A stretch of 64,000 nucleotides of DNA from Kangiella sp. TOML190 (GTDB lineage Bacteria > Pseudomonadota > Gammaproteobacteria > Enterobacterales > Kangiellaceae), in contig NZ_BQYL01000001.1 in NCBI RefSeq assembly GCF_023706045.1, forward strand, positions 558,001 through 622,000. Direction: 5' to 3'. Shown here in pieces: positions 50,084 through 61,148 of the stretch. Each line of letters begins with the position of its first letter. Within the stretch, counting starts at the first letter, position 1. Under the pieces are notes generated by a model. That model was given only the letters and a program-made list of their open reading frames with translations. It was not told where the DNA came from and searched no databases. A program made the position numbers and the translations under genes.

Positions 50084-51415
50084 TTATGTGACCAAAGCAG
50101 CAATTTCTTGAGCTTTTCGCTTCGCAACTGCTTGATCTTGCGCTTCCACCATGACCCTAACTAGCGGCTCAGTACCCGATGCGCGAATCAAGACTCGGCC
50201 TTGTCCGGCCAACTGGTGTTCCGCCGACTTGATCGCTTCCGTTAGTTGGCTTGAATTTAACGCCCTTTGCGCGTCAGCAACACGAACATTGACCAAACTT
50301 TGCGGGAATAATGGATTTTGTTGCGCCCAAGCGTACAAATCAATCTCTTGCTCGAATAAGGTTCTAAGTACTTGCAATGCAGCAATGATGCCGTCACCAG
50401 TGGTATTATGCTCTAAGCAAATTACATGCCCCGATGACTCACCGCCCAAAGTCCAGCCGTTGGTTTTTAACGCTTCCATCACATAACGATCACCGACTTT
50501 TGCTCGTACAAACGGAATTTCTAGACTCTTAAGCCTGTTTTCAACAGCCATGTTTGTCATCAAGGTTCCAACCACACCACCTTGTAAGCGGCCTTTGCTC
50601 TGAGCTGCTTCAGCAATTAACAGAATCAATTGATCGCCGTTAATCAAATTTCCTTTGTTATCGATCATCATGACTCGATCCGCATCGCCATCCAATGCAA
50701 TTCCCAGATCAGCCTGCTCAGACAACACTTTAGCTGCCAAAGCTTGGGTATCGGTAGCGCCGCACTCCTGATTAATATTCAGTCCGTTAGGTGAAACTCC
50801 CATAGCTATTATTTCCGCACCCAGTTCTTCAAAAACATGGGGTGCTATATGGTAAGCGGCACCATGGGCACAATCTACAACGATTTTTTTACCTTTTAAG
50901 GAAAAGTCATTAGGAACACTGGCTTTACAAAATTCTATATAGCGCGCGGCGGCATCGTCAATTCGATAGGCCTTGCCCAAAGATTCAGAAGACAAGGTAA
51001 CTAGTTCCTGATCGAGCATGGCCTCAATTTCAAGTTCAATCTCATCGGGCAGCTTAGTTCCATCTTCAGAAAAAAACTTAATGCCGTTATCATAAAAAGG
51101 ATTGTGTGAAGCGCTAATCACTATTGCCGCGTCCGCACGAAAAGTGCGCGTCAAATAAGCAACCGCCGGTGTTGGCATCGGCCCCACTAATAAGCTATTG
51201 ACGCCAGCTGCCGTTAAGCCTGCTTCTAAAACCGACTCAAACATATAGCCTGAAATTCGAGTATCCTTGCCGATGATTACAGTGCCTCGCTCAGAGCCTT
51301 TTTTATTAACTAAAACTTTTCCCGCAGCCCAAGCGAGTTTTAAGACAAATTCAGGTGTGATCGGAAACTGTCCAACCGTACCGCGAATACCGTCAGTACC
51401 AAAATATTTTCTCAT
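50084..51415 (-). CDS. glmM: Phosphoglucosamine mutase
   Basis: Converts glucosamine-6-phosphate to glucosamine-1-phosphate for peptidoglycan and LPS. 443 residues with the phosphoserine site SASHNP (Ser103), the metal loop DGDADR (about 240-245) and the substrate motif GGESSGH (about 325), plus the C-terminal [14 protein letters not shown]. It follows folP, as in E. coli. Confidence 0.98.
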   Translation of the reverse strand: MRKYFGTDGIRGTVGQFPITPEFVLKLAWAAGKVLVNKKGSERGTVIIGKDTRISGYMFESVLEAGLTAAGVNSLLVGPMPTPAVAYLTRTFRADAAIVISASHNPFYDNGIKFFSEDGTKLPDEIELEIEAMLDQELVTLSSESLGKAYRIDDAAARYIEFCKASVPNDFSLKGKKIVVDCAHGAAYHIAPHVFEELGAEIIAMGVSPNGLNINQECGATDTQALAAKVLSEQADLGIALDGDADRVMMIDNKGNLINGDQLILLIAEAAQSKGRLQGGVVGTLMTNMAVENRLKSLEIPFVRAKVGDRYVMEALKTNGWTLGGESSGHVICLEHNTTGDGIIAALQVLRTLFEQEIDLYAWAQQNPLFPQSLVNVRVADAQRALNSSQLTEAIKSAEHQLAGQGRVLIRASGTEPLVRVMVEAQDQAVAKRKAQEIAALVT

Positions 51416-51456
51416 TATTATTCCTTGCTTAGTTTCTCTAGTAACTGTAACTAATC

Positions 51457-52263
51457 TTAACTTTCTATGGCTTGATAAATATCAAGCGCCTGCCGCGTTG
51501 CCAACACATCATGTACCCGCAAAATTTTTGCACCTTTTGCAACTGCTATCAAACCCGCGGCCACACTTGCCACCATCCGTTGATCAACCTCAACACCTAA
51601 AATCTGGCCAAGCATACTTTTGCGCGAAACTCCTACCAATAAAGGTAAGCCGCAACTTGTTAAACTCGGCAACTCTTTTAACAAACGACAATTGTGTTCA
51701 AGTGTTTTACCAAAGCCGATACCAGGATCGAGGCAAATCCGACTTTTCTCAATCCCAACATCAGCACAAGCTTGCACTCGCTGCTGCAAAAAGTCCATAA
51801 CTTCAGTAACCAGGTTATGGTAGGTCGGTTGCTGCTGCATATCTCTTGGCTGACCTTGCATATGCATCAAACAAACCTCAACTTTTGACGCCGCCACCAC
51901 CTCAAGCGCGCCCTCTGCGGTAAGCGCACGCACATCATTGATCATACTGGCGCCGGCCTCAATTGCTGCCTGCATCACTTGTGGCTTAGAAGTATCGACA
52001 GAAATTGGCTTACCAAGTTCCCTAATTGCCTCGAGCAAAGGGATCACTCGCTGCAACTCTTCGTCAACCGATACGGCTTTTGCACCCGGCCGAGTAGACT
52101 CACCACCAATATCAATCACATCAGCTCCATCGGCTATCATTTGCTGCGCATGCTGCAGGGCCTGCTCTTGGCGCTGAAACTGGCCGCCATCGGAAAACGA
52201 ATCCGGCGTGGCATTTAAAATACCCATCACTAAAGGGCCATTTAGCTTAAGAATTGAAAGCAT
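51457..52263 (-). CDS. folP: Dihydropteroate synthase
   Basis: Joins p-aminobenzoate to the pterin pyrophosphate in folate synthesis; the sulfonamide target. The TIM-barrel protein is 268 residues from the ATG at 52263 ([11 protein letters not shown]), preferred over an upstream TTG. The signatures are [18 protein letters not shown] and [11 protein letters not shown], followed by the substrate-binding [10 protein letters not shown] and GVSRKSMLG. It lies between ftsH and glmM, separated from ftsH by a terminator. Confidence 0.97.
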   Translation of the reverse strand: MLSILKLNGPLVMGILNATPDSFSDGGQFQRQEQALQHAQQMIADGADVIDIGGESTRPGAKAVSVDEELQRVIPLLEAIRELGKPISVDTSKPQVMQAAIEAGASMINDVRALTAEGALEVVAASKVEVCLMHMQGQPRDMQQQPTYHNLVTEVMDFLQQRVQACADVGIEKSRICLDPGIGFGKTLEHNCRLLKELPSLTSCGLPLLVGVSRKSMLGQILGVEVDQRMVASVAAGLIAVAKGAKILRVHDVLATRQALDIYQAIES

Positions 52264-52300
52264 GCAGAAATCCAAAAAATTATTTAGGTCGTGACCCAAA

Positions 52301-52328
52301 TAAAAAAAAGGCCCTGAGGACCTTTTTA
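52301..52328 (-). terminator. Terminator after ftsH
   Basis: On the minus strand the stem AAGGTCC/GGGCCTT (one G-T pair) is followed by a T8 run. It lies a few bases past the ftsH stop. Confidence 0.8.
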
Positions 52329-52331
52329 GTG

Positions 52332-54299
52332 TTACTCATCACGCAGCTTAACCACCACCGCGGAGCCATCCTCATTATCCTCTGAAGTTTTATCTTCATG
52401 AGCCTTGGTATCCGCAGGACTAGGATCTTTGGGCGGCTCGCTTGGCCCATTGGGTTTATCATCCCAATTTTCAGGTGGCTGCGGCTCATCGCCATTCATA
52501 ATCTCTTCGATCTGCTTGGCATCAATGGTTTCATATTTCATTAAGGCGGCGGACATGGCATGCAGTTTATCCAAATTATCGTTCAAGATTTTTTCCGCTC
52601 GCTTGTAATTGCGATCGATAAAATCACGAATTTCTTCATCAATCGCCCGCGCCGTGTCATCCGCAATATTTTTATGTTGGGTGACCGAACGCCCTAAGAA
52701 GACTTCGCCTTCATCTTGGGCATAAGACAGTGGTCCCAGCTTATCTGACAAGCCCCATTTGGTGACCATATTGCGAGCAATCTCAGTAGCACGCTCAATA
52801 TCATTAGAAGCGCCAGTGGTGACCTGCTGGGGACCATTTAAAATTTCTTCGGCAATTCGGCCACCGAATAATGACGAAAGCTGCGATTCCAATTGTTCTT
52901 TGGACATCGAATAGCGATCTTGCTCCGGCAAATACATAGTAACGCCTAGAGCACGACCACGCGGAATGATGGAAACTTTATATACTGGATCGTGACTCGG
53001 CACTTTCAAGCCAACAATGGCATGGCCCGCTTCATGGTAAGCGGTATTGAGCTTTTCTTCTTCGGTCATCACCATCGAGCGGCGCTCCGCACCCATCATG
53101 ATTTTGTCTTTGGCCTTTTCAAAATGGTCCATATTGACCGTACGTTTATTTTCACGCGCAGCAAACAACGCGGCTTCATTAACTAAATTGGCCAAATCAG
53201 CGCCAGAAAAACCGGGCGTGCCGCGGGCAATCACACCAGCTTCCACATCATCCGAAGCGGGCACTTTACGCATATGCACCTGTAAGATTTTTTCACGACC
53301 TTTAATATCCGGTAGGCCAACTACCACTTGACGGTCAAAACGACCTGGACGCAACAAGGCTGGATCGAGTACATCTGGACGGTTAGTTGCGGCGATCACA
53401 ATCACCCCTTCACCACCTTCAAAGCCATCCATTTCGACTAACAATTGGTTCAAGGTTTGCTCACGCTCATCATGACCGCCACCCATACCAGCTCCACGAT
53501 GACGACCCACCGCATCGATCTCATCAATAAAAATAATACACGGTGCGTGTTTTTTCGCTTGGTCGAACATATCTCGAACCCGAGAAGCACCAACGCCCAC
53601 AAACATTTCCACGAAATCCGAACCGGAGATGGTAAAAAAAGGTACTTTGGCTTCGCCAGCGATGGCGCGCGCCAGTAGCGTTTTACCAGTGCCAGGTGGG
53701 CCCACCATCAAAACACCGCGCGGGATAGTACCACCGAGTTTTTGGTATTTACGCGGATCGCGTAAGAAGTCCACTAACTCACCCACTTCTTCTTTGGCTT
53801 CTTCCACACCAGCCACATCCGCAAAGGTAGTTTTAACCTGATCTTCAGATAACATCCGCGCTTTTGACTTACCAAACGATAGAGCGCCACCGCCCTTACC
53901 GCCGCCTTGCATTTGGCGCATAAAATAAATCCAAACACCAATCAATAATAAAATTGGGCCAAAACTCAGTAGTAAGGTTCCAAGGCCATTGCCTTCAGGC
54001 TTAGCCGAGCTGTAGCTAACTTTATTCTCGAGCAGGATATCGTTCAGCTTTTCCCAACCGCCGTGGGGAATTTGCGCATGTACTTTGAGATCCGCATCGC
54101 CACCGTCAATCCCAATCGCCAATTGATTATTGGGATTAATTTCAACACTGGAAAACTCTTTATTCTCAATCTTTTGTACAAATTCACTGAAAGGAATTTT
54201 ACTGTCGTCCATTTGCTTTTGATTGATAGTGTCAATCACAAAAAACAAAATAATGGCCGCAACCGCCCAAAACAGAATATTTTTAACTAAATCGTTCAA
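52332..54299 (-). CDS. ftsH: ATP-dependent zinc metalloprotease FtsH
   Basis: Inner-membrane AAA protease that degrades membrane and short-lived proteins. 655 residues: membrane helices (about 5-24 and 105-125) around a periplasmic domain, Walker A GPPGTGKT (200-207), Walker B FIDE (257-260), second region of homology [18 protein letters not shown] (305-323), and the zinc site HEAGH (422-426). It ends in an acidic, Pro-rich tail, a common variable end. The rlmE-ftsH order is as in E. coli. Confidence 0.98.
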   Translation of the reverse strand: MNDLVKNILFWAVAAIILFFVIDTINQKQMDDSKIPFSEFVQKIENKEFSSVEINPNNQLAIGIDGGDADLKVHAQIPHGGWEKLNDILLENKVSYSSAKPEGNGLGTLLLSFGPILLLIGVWIYFMRQMQGGGKGGGALSFGKSKARMLSEDQVKTTFADVAGVEEAKEEVGELVDFLRDPRKYQKLGGTIPRGVLMVGPPGTGKTLLARAIAGEAKVPFFTISGSDFVEMFVGVGASRVRDMFDQAKKHAPCIIFIDEIDAVGRHRGAGMGGGHDEREQTLNQLLVEMDGFEGGEGVIVIAATNRPDVLDPALLRPGRFDRQVVVGLPDIKGREKILQVHMRKVPASDDVEAGVIARGTPGFSGADLANLVNEAALFAARENKRTVNMDHFEKAKDKIMMGAERRSMVMTEEEKLNTAYHEAGHAIVGLKVPSHDPVYKVSIIPRGRALGVTMYLPEQDRYSMSKEQLESQLSSLFGGRIAEEILNGPQQVTTGASNDIERATEIARNMVTKWGLSDKLGPLSYAQDEGEVFLGRSVTQHKNIADDTARAIDEEIRDFIDRNYKRAEKILNDNLDKLHAMSAALMKYETIDAKQIEEIMNGDEPQPPENWDDKPNGPSEPPKDPSPADTKAHEDKTSEDNEDGSAVVVKLRDE

Positions 54300-54460
54300 C
54301 TTGAACCTCTACTACTGGCGGCTCTTGGCCACCTAAAATTTAGAACCATACATTATGCCATGCAAAAATCAGAACTAAAGCTTCATTTACAAAAGCTAAC
54401 AAGTTTCTTGAACCCGTTCCGATACTTTTACCTATTGTTGCTAAGAATCGTGGTCTTTGT

Positions 54461-55087
54461 TCATCCTTTAAAACCTTGCCCCAGCACATAAACCTCGCGC
54501 GAGCGCCCCCTGGACGCATCCGGCTTGCGGATCATGACTCGGCTAAACAGCTGCCGACATTGCCGCACATAGTCATCAAAGCCTTCGCCTTGGAACACTT
54601 TAACGACAAAAGCTCCACCTTTAGCGAGGGTGGTCTGGGCTAATTCCAGCGCTAATTCGGTTAAATACATAGCGCGCGGTATATCCACTGCATCCACACC
54701 ACTCATATTGGGGGCCATATCCGATAAAACAAGGTCCGCTTTTTTATCACCAATTTTCGCAAGCAGCTGATTTAACACTGCTTCTTCACGAAAATCACCT
54801 TCAATAAACTCCACATCCGCTAAAGCATCCATGGGTAAAATATCCAGCGCGAACACTTGTCCTTTAGTGCCAATTTTAAAAGCGGCATACTGCGACCAAC
54901 CACCCGGAGCAGCCCCCAGATCGACCACCGTATGCCCAGGTTTTATCAGGTTATATTTTTTATCCAACTCCTCGAGTTTATAAACGGCTCTCGAGCGATA
55001 GCCGTCTTTCTGCGATTGCTTAACGTATTGATCGTCAAAATGCTCACGCATCCAACGTTGGCTGCTTTTACTGCGCGACTTTCCCAT
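54461..55087 (-). CDS. rlmE: 23S rRNA 2'-O-methyltransferase RlmE
   Basis: Methylates U2552 in the A loop of 23S rRNA (heat-shock FtsJ). 208 residues, Rossmann fold, SAM motif [15 protein letters not shown], with [14 protein letters not shown] (catalytic Lys), SDMAPNMSG (Asp) and [12 protein letters not shown] (Lys). It is divergent from yhbY (84 bases), as in E. coli. Confidence 0.97.
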   Translation of the reverse strand: MGKSRSKSSQRWMREHFDDQYVKQSQKDGYRSRAVYKLEELDKKYNLIKPGHTVVDLGAAPGGWSQYAAFKIGTKGQVFALDILPMDALADVEFIEGDFREEAVLNQLLAKIGDKKADLVLSDMAPNMSGVDAVDIPRAMYLTELALELAQTTLAKGGAFVVKVFQGEGFDDYVRQCRQLFSRVMIRKPDASRGRSREVYVLGQGFKG

Positions 55088-55171
55088 AAAGCTTACTATT
55101 TACTAAATTACTCTCTATTGTACCTTTTTTCGGGTAAAATAACCGCCAATTCTCTTTAATAACATCTTAGT

Positions 55172-55480
55172 ATGAGCCAACTAAAAGCTTTAACAAAAAA
55201 TCAAATTAAGTTTCTTCGCGCAGAAGCCCACAGTCTCAAGCCAGTAGTTATGATCGGTAACAATGGCGTTACCGAAGCCGTCATGGAAGAACTCGATCGG
55301 GCGCTTGCTCATCATGAACTGGTTAAAGTTAAAATACGTGCCGAAGATCGCGAAGATAAAGCCGAAATCATCGAATACCTTTGTTCCCATAGCAATGCAC
55401 ACAAAATTCACACCATTGGTCATAACCTAGTGCTCTATCGCAAGGCAAAAGAGCCGAAGTTGGTGTTGCCTAAGAAATAA
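55172..55480 (+). CDS. yhbY: Ribosome assembly RNA-binding protein YhbY
   Basis: CRM-domain protein bound to pre-50S subunits. 102 residues, with LRAEAHSLKPVVMIGNNGVT (about 14-33), the GxxG-type loop region, LVKVKIRAEDREDK and HTIGHNLVLYRKAK. Its 3' neighbour, a response regulator, starts 25 bases on, so the two may share a transcript. Confidence 0.96.
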   Translation: MSQLKALTKNQIKFLRAEAHSLKPVVMIGNNGVTEAVMEELDRALAHHELVKVKIRAEDREDKAEIIEYLCSHSNAHKIHTIGHNLVLYRKAKEPKLVLPKK

Positions 55481-55505
55481 ACTGTTGGGAAAGTAAACAA
55501 GGGTT

Positions 55506-56210
55506 ATGGCATACAGCGTATTACTGGTTGAAGATCATGCAGAACTGGCCGCCACCACTGGCGAATACTTAGAAAGCTGCGGTTACATCGTAGACTATGC
55601 CATGGACGGAAAAACTGGGCTACAACTGGCGTTAGCCAATTCCTACGATGCGCTAGTGCTGGATGTGATGCTGCCAGCGATGGATGGCTTTGCCATTTGC
55701 GCTAAAGTTAGAAGTGAGTCCCAATCGGATATTCCTATCTTAATGCTAACCGCGCGCGATCAGCTCGAAGACAAGTTACAGGGCTTTGATGCTGGAGCAG
55801 ATGACTATCTGGTGAAACCTTTTGACTTTGCAGAATTAGATGCTCGTTTGAACGCTATCATCAGACGCTTTAAGGGCGATCTAGAATCAAGCACGCTGAG
55901 CATTCATGATTTGCATTTCGACTTAAAAACTCTAACGGTAACCCGTAATAATCAAACCTTGAAACTTTCTCCAACTGGGCTGCATATCCTCAAACTGCTA
56001 ATGCGTCGCTCTCCTGAGGTGGTATCTAAACAGGAGCTTGAAAAAGAATTATGGGGAGATTTAGTTCCCAACAGCGATGTGTTGAGAAGCCATTTATACA
56101 ATTTACGAAAAGTAATCGATAAGCCTTACGAAGACAAATTACTGCAAACCCTACCGGGGTTAGGCTTGAAAATTATAGCGCCGAAAGCCGCTAGTCAAAA
56201 TTCAGCGTAA
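55506..56210 (+). CDS. OmpR/PhoB-family response regulator
   Basis: 234 residues. Receiver domain (1-118) with acidic pocket Glu9-Asp10, phospho-acceptor Asp53 (VLDVMLPAMDG), Thr82 (LTARD) and Lys104 (LVKPF). The winged-helix DNA-binding domain (about 130-228) includes ILKLLMRRSPEVVSKQELEK (about 159-178) and LRSHLYNLRKVID. The gene's last 20 bases overlap the 3' end of the convergent histidine kinase gene, the likely partner. The DNA target is unknown; the adjacent lipid operon is a candidate (inference). Confidence 0.93.
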   Translation: MAYSVLLVEDHAELAATTGEYLESCGYIVDYAMDGKTGLQLALANSYDALVLDVMLPAMDGFAICAKVRSESQSDIPILMLTARDQLEDKLQGFDAGADDYLVKPFDFAELDARLNAIIRRFKGDLESSTLSIHDLHFDLKTLTVTRNNQTLKLSPTGLHILKLLMRRSPEVVSKQELEKELWGDLVPNSDVLRSHLYNLRKVIDKPYEDKLLQTLPGLGLKIIAPKAASQNSA

Positions 56211-57431
56211 CCTTGGTTCCCTTGGCTAGTTCACTATCAATGGAAATCGTCCAGCCCATTCGCTCACAAATCGTTTTTACGATCGACATCCCTAAGCCGA
56301 ACCCCTTAATTGGCTCATTCTCACGGTTAACCCGATAAAAAGGCTCAAAAACTTTTTCGACATTTTCTTGGCTCATACCGCGACCAGTATCCACCACTTC
56401 GATCGAACCTTCTTTAACTTTGATTAGCACTTTGCCATTTGGTGTATAGTTAATCGCATTGTTCAAAATATTACCAAAGCAACTGATAAACAACTGCTCA
56501 GGAATTTTAATTTGCAGTTTTGCCAGATGCTCAACGGATACTTGAGTGGTGGATGACTCAAACTGCATCCGCGCCTTTTCCAGTTGTTGATCGACCAATT
56601 GATTAATATCGATAGCTTCTTTTGGCGTGCTTATCTGCTGGCTGCGCGATAAAAGTAATAAGGCATCCAGCAGATATTCCATATCCAAAATCACTTTATC
56701 CATTCGGGATAAAACCAATTGGCTTTGCTCGGAAAGCTGCTGCTTCTCAAGCAAAGCTACTGAGCCTTTCATCACCGCTAACGGCGTCCGTAGCTCATGG
56801 CTGGCATATCGAGTGAAATTTTTCTCGCGTGTCACTAATGCTTGCACCTGATCGGCGTAATGATTAAAAGCACCGAGCAATGAGGCTACTTCAGCATCAG
56901 CATTCTGTTCAATTTCAGAAAAGTCCAAGCGCAGATCAGCTGAGGCAGAAACCTTAGCTTCGTCCATCTTTCGCGCTAATTTAACCACTGGCGAAATAGC
57001 GCGCTTAGATAAGATGTAACTAATCCACGCCGGTAAATAAATAATGAGCAAAACAAATGCTAAAGGCGCGATACCAAAATAAAAGGCTAATCTTGACACC
57101 TGACCTTCTTCAAATACTAAATAGAGATACTCATCATCACGTTGCGAAACATGAACCAAGGGTTCTGAATCGCCGATAAGCACACGATGATAACCTACCG
57201 TTAGCTCTTTGAAATGGTTAGGAAGTTTGTTTTTGCTATTCGATTTTTTTAGATAGCCGGTTAAATTTAATGTTTTTGGCAAAGAAAAACTTGCATCTTT
57301 TTGGTAGTGCTGCCAAAAAAATCAGCCTCACCATCGAGCGCTTGTTTGATCAGTACATTTTCAACCACTTTAGCCGCACCATAAACACTTAGCAAAGTGA
57401 CTAAGCTAATGAGGAGCAACTGGATCCCCAT
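56191..57431 (-). CDS. Sensor histidine kinase, frame-interrupted
   Basis: Two-helix membrane sensor kinase. From ATG 57431 (MGIQLLLISLV, helix 1; GTG 57434 also possible) it reads to GEADFF, then the frame breaks. One T is missing from a run at 57315-57321 (A7 on the plus strand); restoring it gives FFWQHYQKDASFSLPKTLNL, a known sensor motif of this kinase type. The rest has helix 2 (about 130-150), a HAMP-like linker, HisKA with ASHELRTPLAVMKG and an ATPase domain (NILNNAINYTPNG, FGLGMSIVK). Total about 413 residues. It starts 48 bases after the second Cfa-like gene, so it is probably transcribed with the lipid operon. Confidence 0.9.
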
Positions 57432-57479
57432 CACTTTAAATAGTTTATAGTGAATTCCTCTACGCTTAGCTATAGTCAG

Positions 57480-58514
57480 TTACCTTTTTGTAAATCGATA
57501 ATGGGCGACCATCCACTCATTACCTTTAGCATAGCCAAATAATTCTGCACATGCCATAAAGAATATGCGCCAGCGCTGAAACCATATATTAGCAAAGTCT
57601 TCGCCGTAGGTGCTTTCAAAGATTGGTATAATTCGGTCTTTATTCTGATCCATATTTTCAAGCCAAGCATTCGATGTTTTTTCGTAATGGCTTCCACTTA
57701 ACAGCCAGCGCTTATCGAGCTGTAATTCGTGCTGAAACAACAAAAAGGTATCTGCCGCTGGCATTTGACCACCACTAAAAAAATAGCGTCCCATCCAATT
57801 ATCATCGCCCTCTTCTTGGTAGGGATACATAAGATAACGATGGCAAAAAATATGTAAAAACACTTTGCCATCAACGTTTAGCCAACCACTGAGTTTATGA
57901 AATAATTCTTGATAGTTCCTAACATGCTCGAACATCTCTATCGATACAATTCGATCATATTTCTTGTCGCTCTCAAAATCATTAATATCTGTGGTTAAAA
58001 TCTGAATATTTTCCAACTGATTTTCGTCAGCCTGTTGCTGTATAAATTTACGCTGAGAGTGGGAGTTGGAAATTGCGGTGATGCGACTATTAGGATATCT
58101 TTCAGCTAAAAACAAGGTCAAAGATCCCCAGCCACAACCCAGCTCCAGTATCTCTTGCCCATCATAAAATTGTCCGCGCTCGCAATACAGGTTGAGCATG
58201 GCAAGCTCTGCTTGGGATAAGTCATCACAGCTATGTGACCAGTAAGCACTGCTGTATTTTAGTTTATCTCCCAACGCATACTGGAAGAACTCTGTAGGCA
58301 ATTCGTAGTGTTGCTGATTGGCTTTATCCGTTTCTATGGCAATTTTACTTTGCTTCAGCTGCTGCCAAAACTCATGATATTGCTCAGATTGCATTTCGCA
58401 ATCGTTTGCGTATTGTTCTTCGAGTCGTTGGCGGCACAGTTTTTTGATGCCAGAGCGTATTAATTGATCCGGAATAAGCCCTTTCTCAATTAATTTTATT
58501 GCTTGCCCAATCAT
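57480..58514 (-). CDS. Cfa-like SAM-dependent methyltransferase (second copy)
   Basis: 344 residues from ATG 58514 (GAGGAG five bases upstream). SAM site ILELGCGWGSLTLFLAE (about 127-143), then VSIEMFEHVRNY and LFAERYPNS-like motifs; it belongs to the cyclopropane-synthase/methyltransferase superfamily. Compared with the other copy in the operon it lacks the N-terminal lipid-binding extension and has the shorter plan seen in coclaurine-methyltransferase-like and UfaM-like proteins. It is likely to act on unsaturated acyl chains in the membrane; the product cannot be told from sequence alone. Confidence 0.82.
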   Translation of the reverse strand: MIGQAIKLIEKGLIPDQLIRSGIKKLCRQRLEEQYANDCEMQSEQYHEFWQQLKQSKIAIETDKANQQHYELPTEFFQYALGDKLKYSSAYWSHSCDDLSQAELAMLNLYCERGQFYDGQEILELGCGWGSLTLFLAERYPNSRITAISNSHSQRKFIQQQADENQLENIQILTTDINDFESDKKYDRIVSIEMFEHVRNYQELFHKLSGWLNVDGKVFLHIFCHRYLMYPYQEEGDDNWMGRYFFSGGQMPAADTFLLFQHELQLDKRWLLSGSHYEKTSNAWLENMDQNKDRIIPIFESTYGEDFANIWFQRWRIFFMACAELFGYAKGNEWMVAHYRFTKR

Positions 58515-58523
58515 AATCACTCC

Positions 58524-59357
58524 TCATTTACGGTTTGGTTTGCCAGGGAAAAAAGCATTAGTACGCTCCTGATAGTCTCGATAAGCCTGCCCTTTACTGC
58601 GAATATTTTGTTGCTCGTTAAATGGAATCCCGGTCACCTTCCACAAAAATAGAAACATCCATAGCGGGAAGCTAGCTATAAACCACCAACTAGTCGTTGC
58701 CAACGCATTCGAGTGCCAAGCTAGTAGAGGATAGCTGCACCAATGTAGCCACTCAAAAAAGTAATTAGGATGTCTAGAATAACGCCATAGGCCATGATCG
58801 CATACCTTAGCCTGACGCTTATGATTCTTTTTGAAATTCAACAACTGCTTATCCGCAATGCTCACCCCAACAAAGCTGACTAGAATCAAACCAATAGCCA
58901 GTATGTCTAAAAGTGTCAGCGTTTCTTTTTGCTGGCTAATAATCAGTGCGGGCAAACTACAGAACCAAGCGAGTAGAGCTTGCAATAGGAAAAATAATAA
59001 AAACTTAACTTGTACGGTTGTTGAAGATGATTGTTGTTGCCAATACTTTCTCAAATAAGCATAGCGACCATCTTCATGATGAGTACTAAACCTGTTGATT
59101 AAATGTAATGCTAAACGTGAATACCAGGCAACGGGAGCCAGGCATAAGGCGACAAGTGTAATGTGATCCAGACTTTGATTATTCCACGCTCTAACAATAT
59201 AGTAGAATCCCAACATTGCTAAGGCTAGCGACCATGCTATATCCACCGGGTCAGCATTTTTATAAACAAGTTGGAATAGCCAAGCGACTAATTGAATTAG
59301 CGCAACCACAACCAGCAAGTTCAGACTCGAGACAATCAGTTCAAGCATAGCGACCAT
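58524..59357 (-). CDS. DUF1295 family membrane protein
   Basis: 277 residues, about 7 hydrophobic helices, of the steroid-5-alpha-reductase-like DUF1295 family. The C-terminal signature is GLWRYSRHPNYFFEWLHWCS (about 191-210), WKVTGIPFNEQQNIRSKG and YRDYQERTNAFFPG. Members are integral reductase-like or isoprenylcysteine-methyltransferase-like enzymes. The start (59357; ATG 59348 also possible) overlaps DUF2878. It is present in the lipid-modification operon of many marine gammaproteobacteria. Confidence 0.88.
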   Translation of the reverse strand: MVAMLELIVSSLNLLVVVALIQLVAWLFQLVYKNADPVDIAWSLALAMLGFYYIVRAWNNQSLDHITLVALCLAPVAWYSRLALHLINRFSTHHEDGRYAYLRKYWQQQSSSTTVQVKFLLFFLLQALLAWFCSLPALIISQQKETLTLLDILAIGLILVSFVGVSIADKQLLNFKKNHKRQAKVCDHGLWRYSRHPNYFFEWLHWCSYPLLAWHSNALATTSWWFIASFPLWMFLFLWKVTGIPFNEQQNIRSKGQAYRDYQERTNAFFPGKPNRK

Positions 59358-59898
59358 GCTTATCTGTTAATTGCCGATCAGCGGCTTTCGGTTTTAACTG
59401 CAAGCAGATCAGCAGCGCCAAAAACCATGCAACGACCAGCAATAGTAGCGTAATGGGCTTATTGGTAATAGCTAGAGCACCTATCCGCTCTGCTGCAAGA
59501 TAAGACAATGGGCCACCAATAGCACCGAAAACCAGTGCTAGTTTAGGCTTACGATAAATCCATGCCATAGAGTGATTAAGGGTAAGAGCAAAAGTAACCC
59601 ACAAGATAAGAATCCAATTAGGAGCCGTATTGAACCAACTAATGTGACTTTGATACTGTATCAACCCTGTCAGTGACCAAATCGAATCCAAAACAAAGCC
59701 CAAAGGTAACAGCACCAATATATTCAGACAGTCCATTTTTACACGGTTGGTTGGCCATAACTGCCAAACTAGCAGTATCAAAAATAATCCATAGGCATAA
59801 TACAGATTCTGGTTAGTCGCGCCAAAAGCACACGCCAGCCATATAGCTTGGAACAGGACAAAATTAATGGCAGGCTTTACTGCGTCAAACCTAACCAT
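59341..59898 (-). CDS. DUF2878 family membrane protein
   Basis: 185 residues with about six hydrophobic helices; characteristic parts are NFVLFQAIWLACAFGA, LDSIWSLTGLIQY, LNHSMAW and GAIGGPLSYLAAERIGAL (about 125-142). DUF2878 proteins regularly accompany Cfa, DUF1365 and FAD-oxidoreductase genes; the function is unknown. The gene overlaps both neighbours (22 and 17 bases), so it is translationally coupled. Confidence 0.85.
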   Translation of the reverse strand: MVRFDAVKPAINFVLFQAIWLACAFGATNQNLYYAYGLFLILLVWQLWPTNRVKMDCLNILVLLPLGFVLDSIWSLTGLIQYQSHISWFNTAPNWILILWVTFALTLNHSMAWIYRKPKLALVFGAIGGPLSYLAAERIGALAITNKPITLLLLVVAWFLALLICLQLKPKAADRQLTDKHGRYA

Positions 59899-61148
59899 TG
59901 CTTTCTCATATTTTTGGGCTTGGCAAACAATAGGTGAGTATCGCTTATGGCCTTTTCAAGAAAACCACCTTCACAATAACACAGATAAAATTCCCACATC
60001 CGAATGAAACTTTCGTTAAAACCAAGTTCTCTTACAGCATCAATATTCTGTAAGAATCGAATACGCCAATCACGCAAGGTTTTAGCATAACTTTCGCCAA
60101 AATCTTCTAGATTAATTAGACGTAACTGGCTGTTTTTTGCAGCAGAATGGGTAATCGCTGATACACAAGGAATAAAACTACCGGGGAAAATATAGCGCTT
60201 AATAAAATCAACCGACTTTAAAGCCTTTTCATAACGAACATCTTCAATGGTGATGGCCTGTATCAGCGCTAGGCCATCCTCTTTTAATAGATCATTGCAC
60301 TGCGTTATATATGTGTTTAAATAGTGGTGTCCTACCGCCTCAATCATTTCTATAGACACCAGCTTGTCGTATTGCCCCCGCAAATTTCGGTAGTCTTGTT
60401 TTAATACCGTAATTTTTTGAGACAAGCCTTCCGCTTTAACTCGCTGCTTGGCATATTGGTACTGTTGCTCTGAAATGGTAGTGGTAGTTATTTTGCAGCC
60501 ATAATGTTTTGCCGCATAAATAGCAAACCCACCCCAACCAGTACCAATTTCTATTACTTCATCACAAGCTTGCAAATCAAGCTTCTCACAAATGGTTTTT
60601 AACTTAAGTTCCGATGCTTGCTGTAAATTTGCACAACTGGGGGTGTATATCGCTGAGGAGTACATCAGATAATCATCTAAAAATAGCTCAAAAAAATCAT
60701 TGCCTAAATCGTAATGTGCAGCAATATTTTTTCGGCTTCCAGCCACATTGTTTTTATTGAATAGGTGCCACAGTTTTAAGATTTGATTTTTTAGCCAAGC
60801 CGTTCCTGATTCCATATCATCTAACAAGTTTCGGTTTCGCACAAACAAACGAATTAAGTCCGTGAGACTATCCACTTTCCATTCTTGCTTCATATAGGAT
60901 TCAGCAACACCAATGCTACCCTGCAAAGCTACTTGCTGGTAAAAATCTAAAGTATCTACCCGAATATTAACCTGAATATCAGAAGATTGGTTTCCACATT
61001 CAATTACTCCAAGAGGATCACTAACAACTAAGCGTCCATCGTTAATCTTAGATAAATGCTGCAGAACTTTTCTACGGATCCATAATTTACTACGACTAGC
61101 ACCTACGCTGGCTTTCAACTTATTTGATGCGGTAGAAGCATCATCCAT
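59877..61148 (-). CDS. Cyclopropane-fatty-acyl-phospholipid synthase family protein
   Basis: 423 residues from ATG 61148, chosen for AGGAGA six bases upstream (a longer in-frame start is rejected). N-terminal lipid-binding domain (about 30-120, with [16 protein letters not shown]), then Cfa catalytic domain: [20 protein letters not shown] (about 155-174), SAM site [20 protein letters not shown] (about 207-226), [23 protein letters not shown]. It uses S-adenosylmethionine on phospholipid acyl double bonds. It overlaps the DUF1365 gene. Confidence 0.92.
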   Translation of the reverse strand: MDDASTASNKLKASVGASRSKLWIRRKVLQHLSKINDGRLVVSDPLGVIECGNQSSDIQVNIRVDTLDFYQQVALQGSIGVAESYMKQEWKVDSLTDLIRLFVRNRNLLDDMESGTAWLKNQILKLWHLFNKNNVAGSRKNIAAHYDLGNDFFELFLDDYLMYSSAIYTPSCANLQQASELKLKTICEKLDLQACDEVIEIGTGWGGFAIYAAKHYGCKITTTTISEQQYQYAKQRVKAEGLSQKITVLKQDYRNLRGQYDKLVSIEMIEAVGHHYLNTYITQCNDLLKEDGLALIQAITIEDVRYEKALKSVDFIKRYIFPGSFIPCVSAITHSAAKNSQLRLINLEDFGESYAKTLRDWRIRFLQNIDAVRELGFNESFIRMWEFYLCYCEGGFLEKAISDTHLLFAKPKNMRKQWLGLTQ

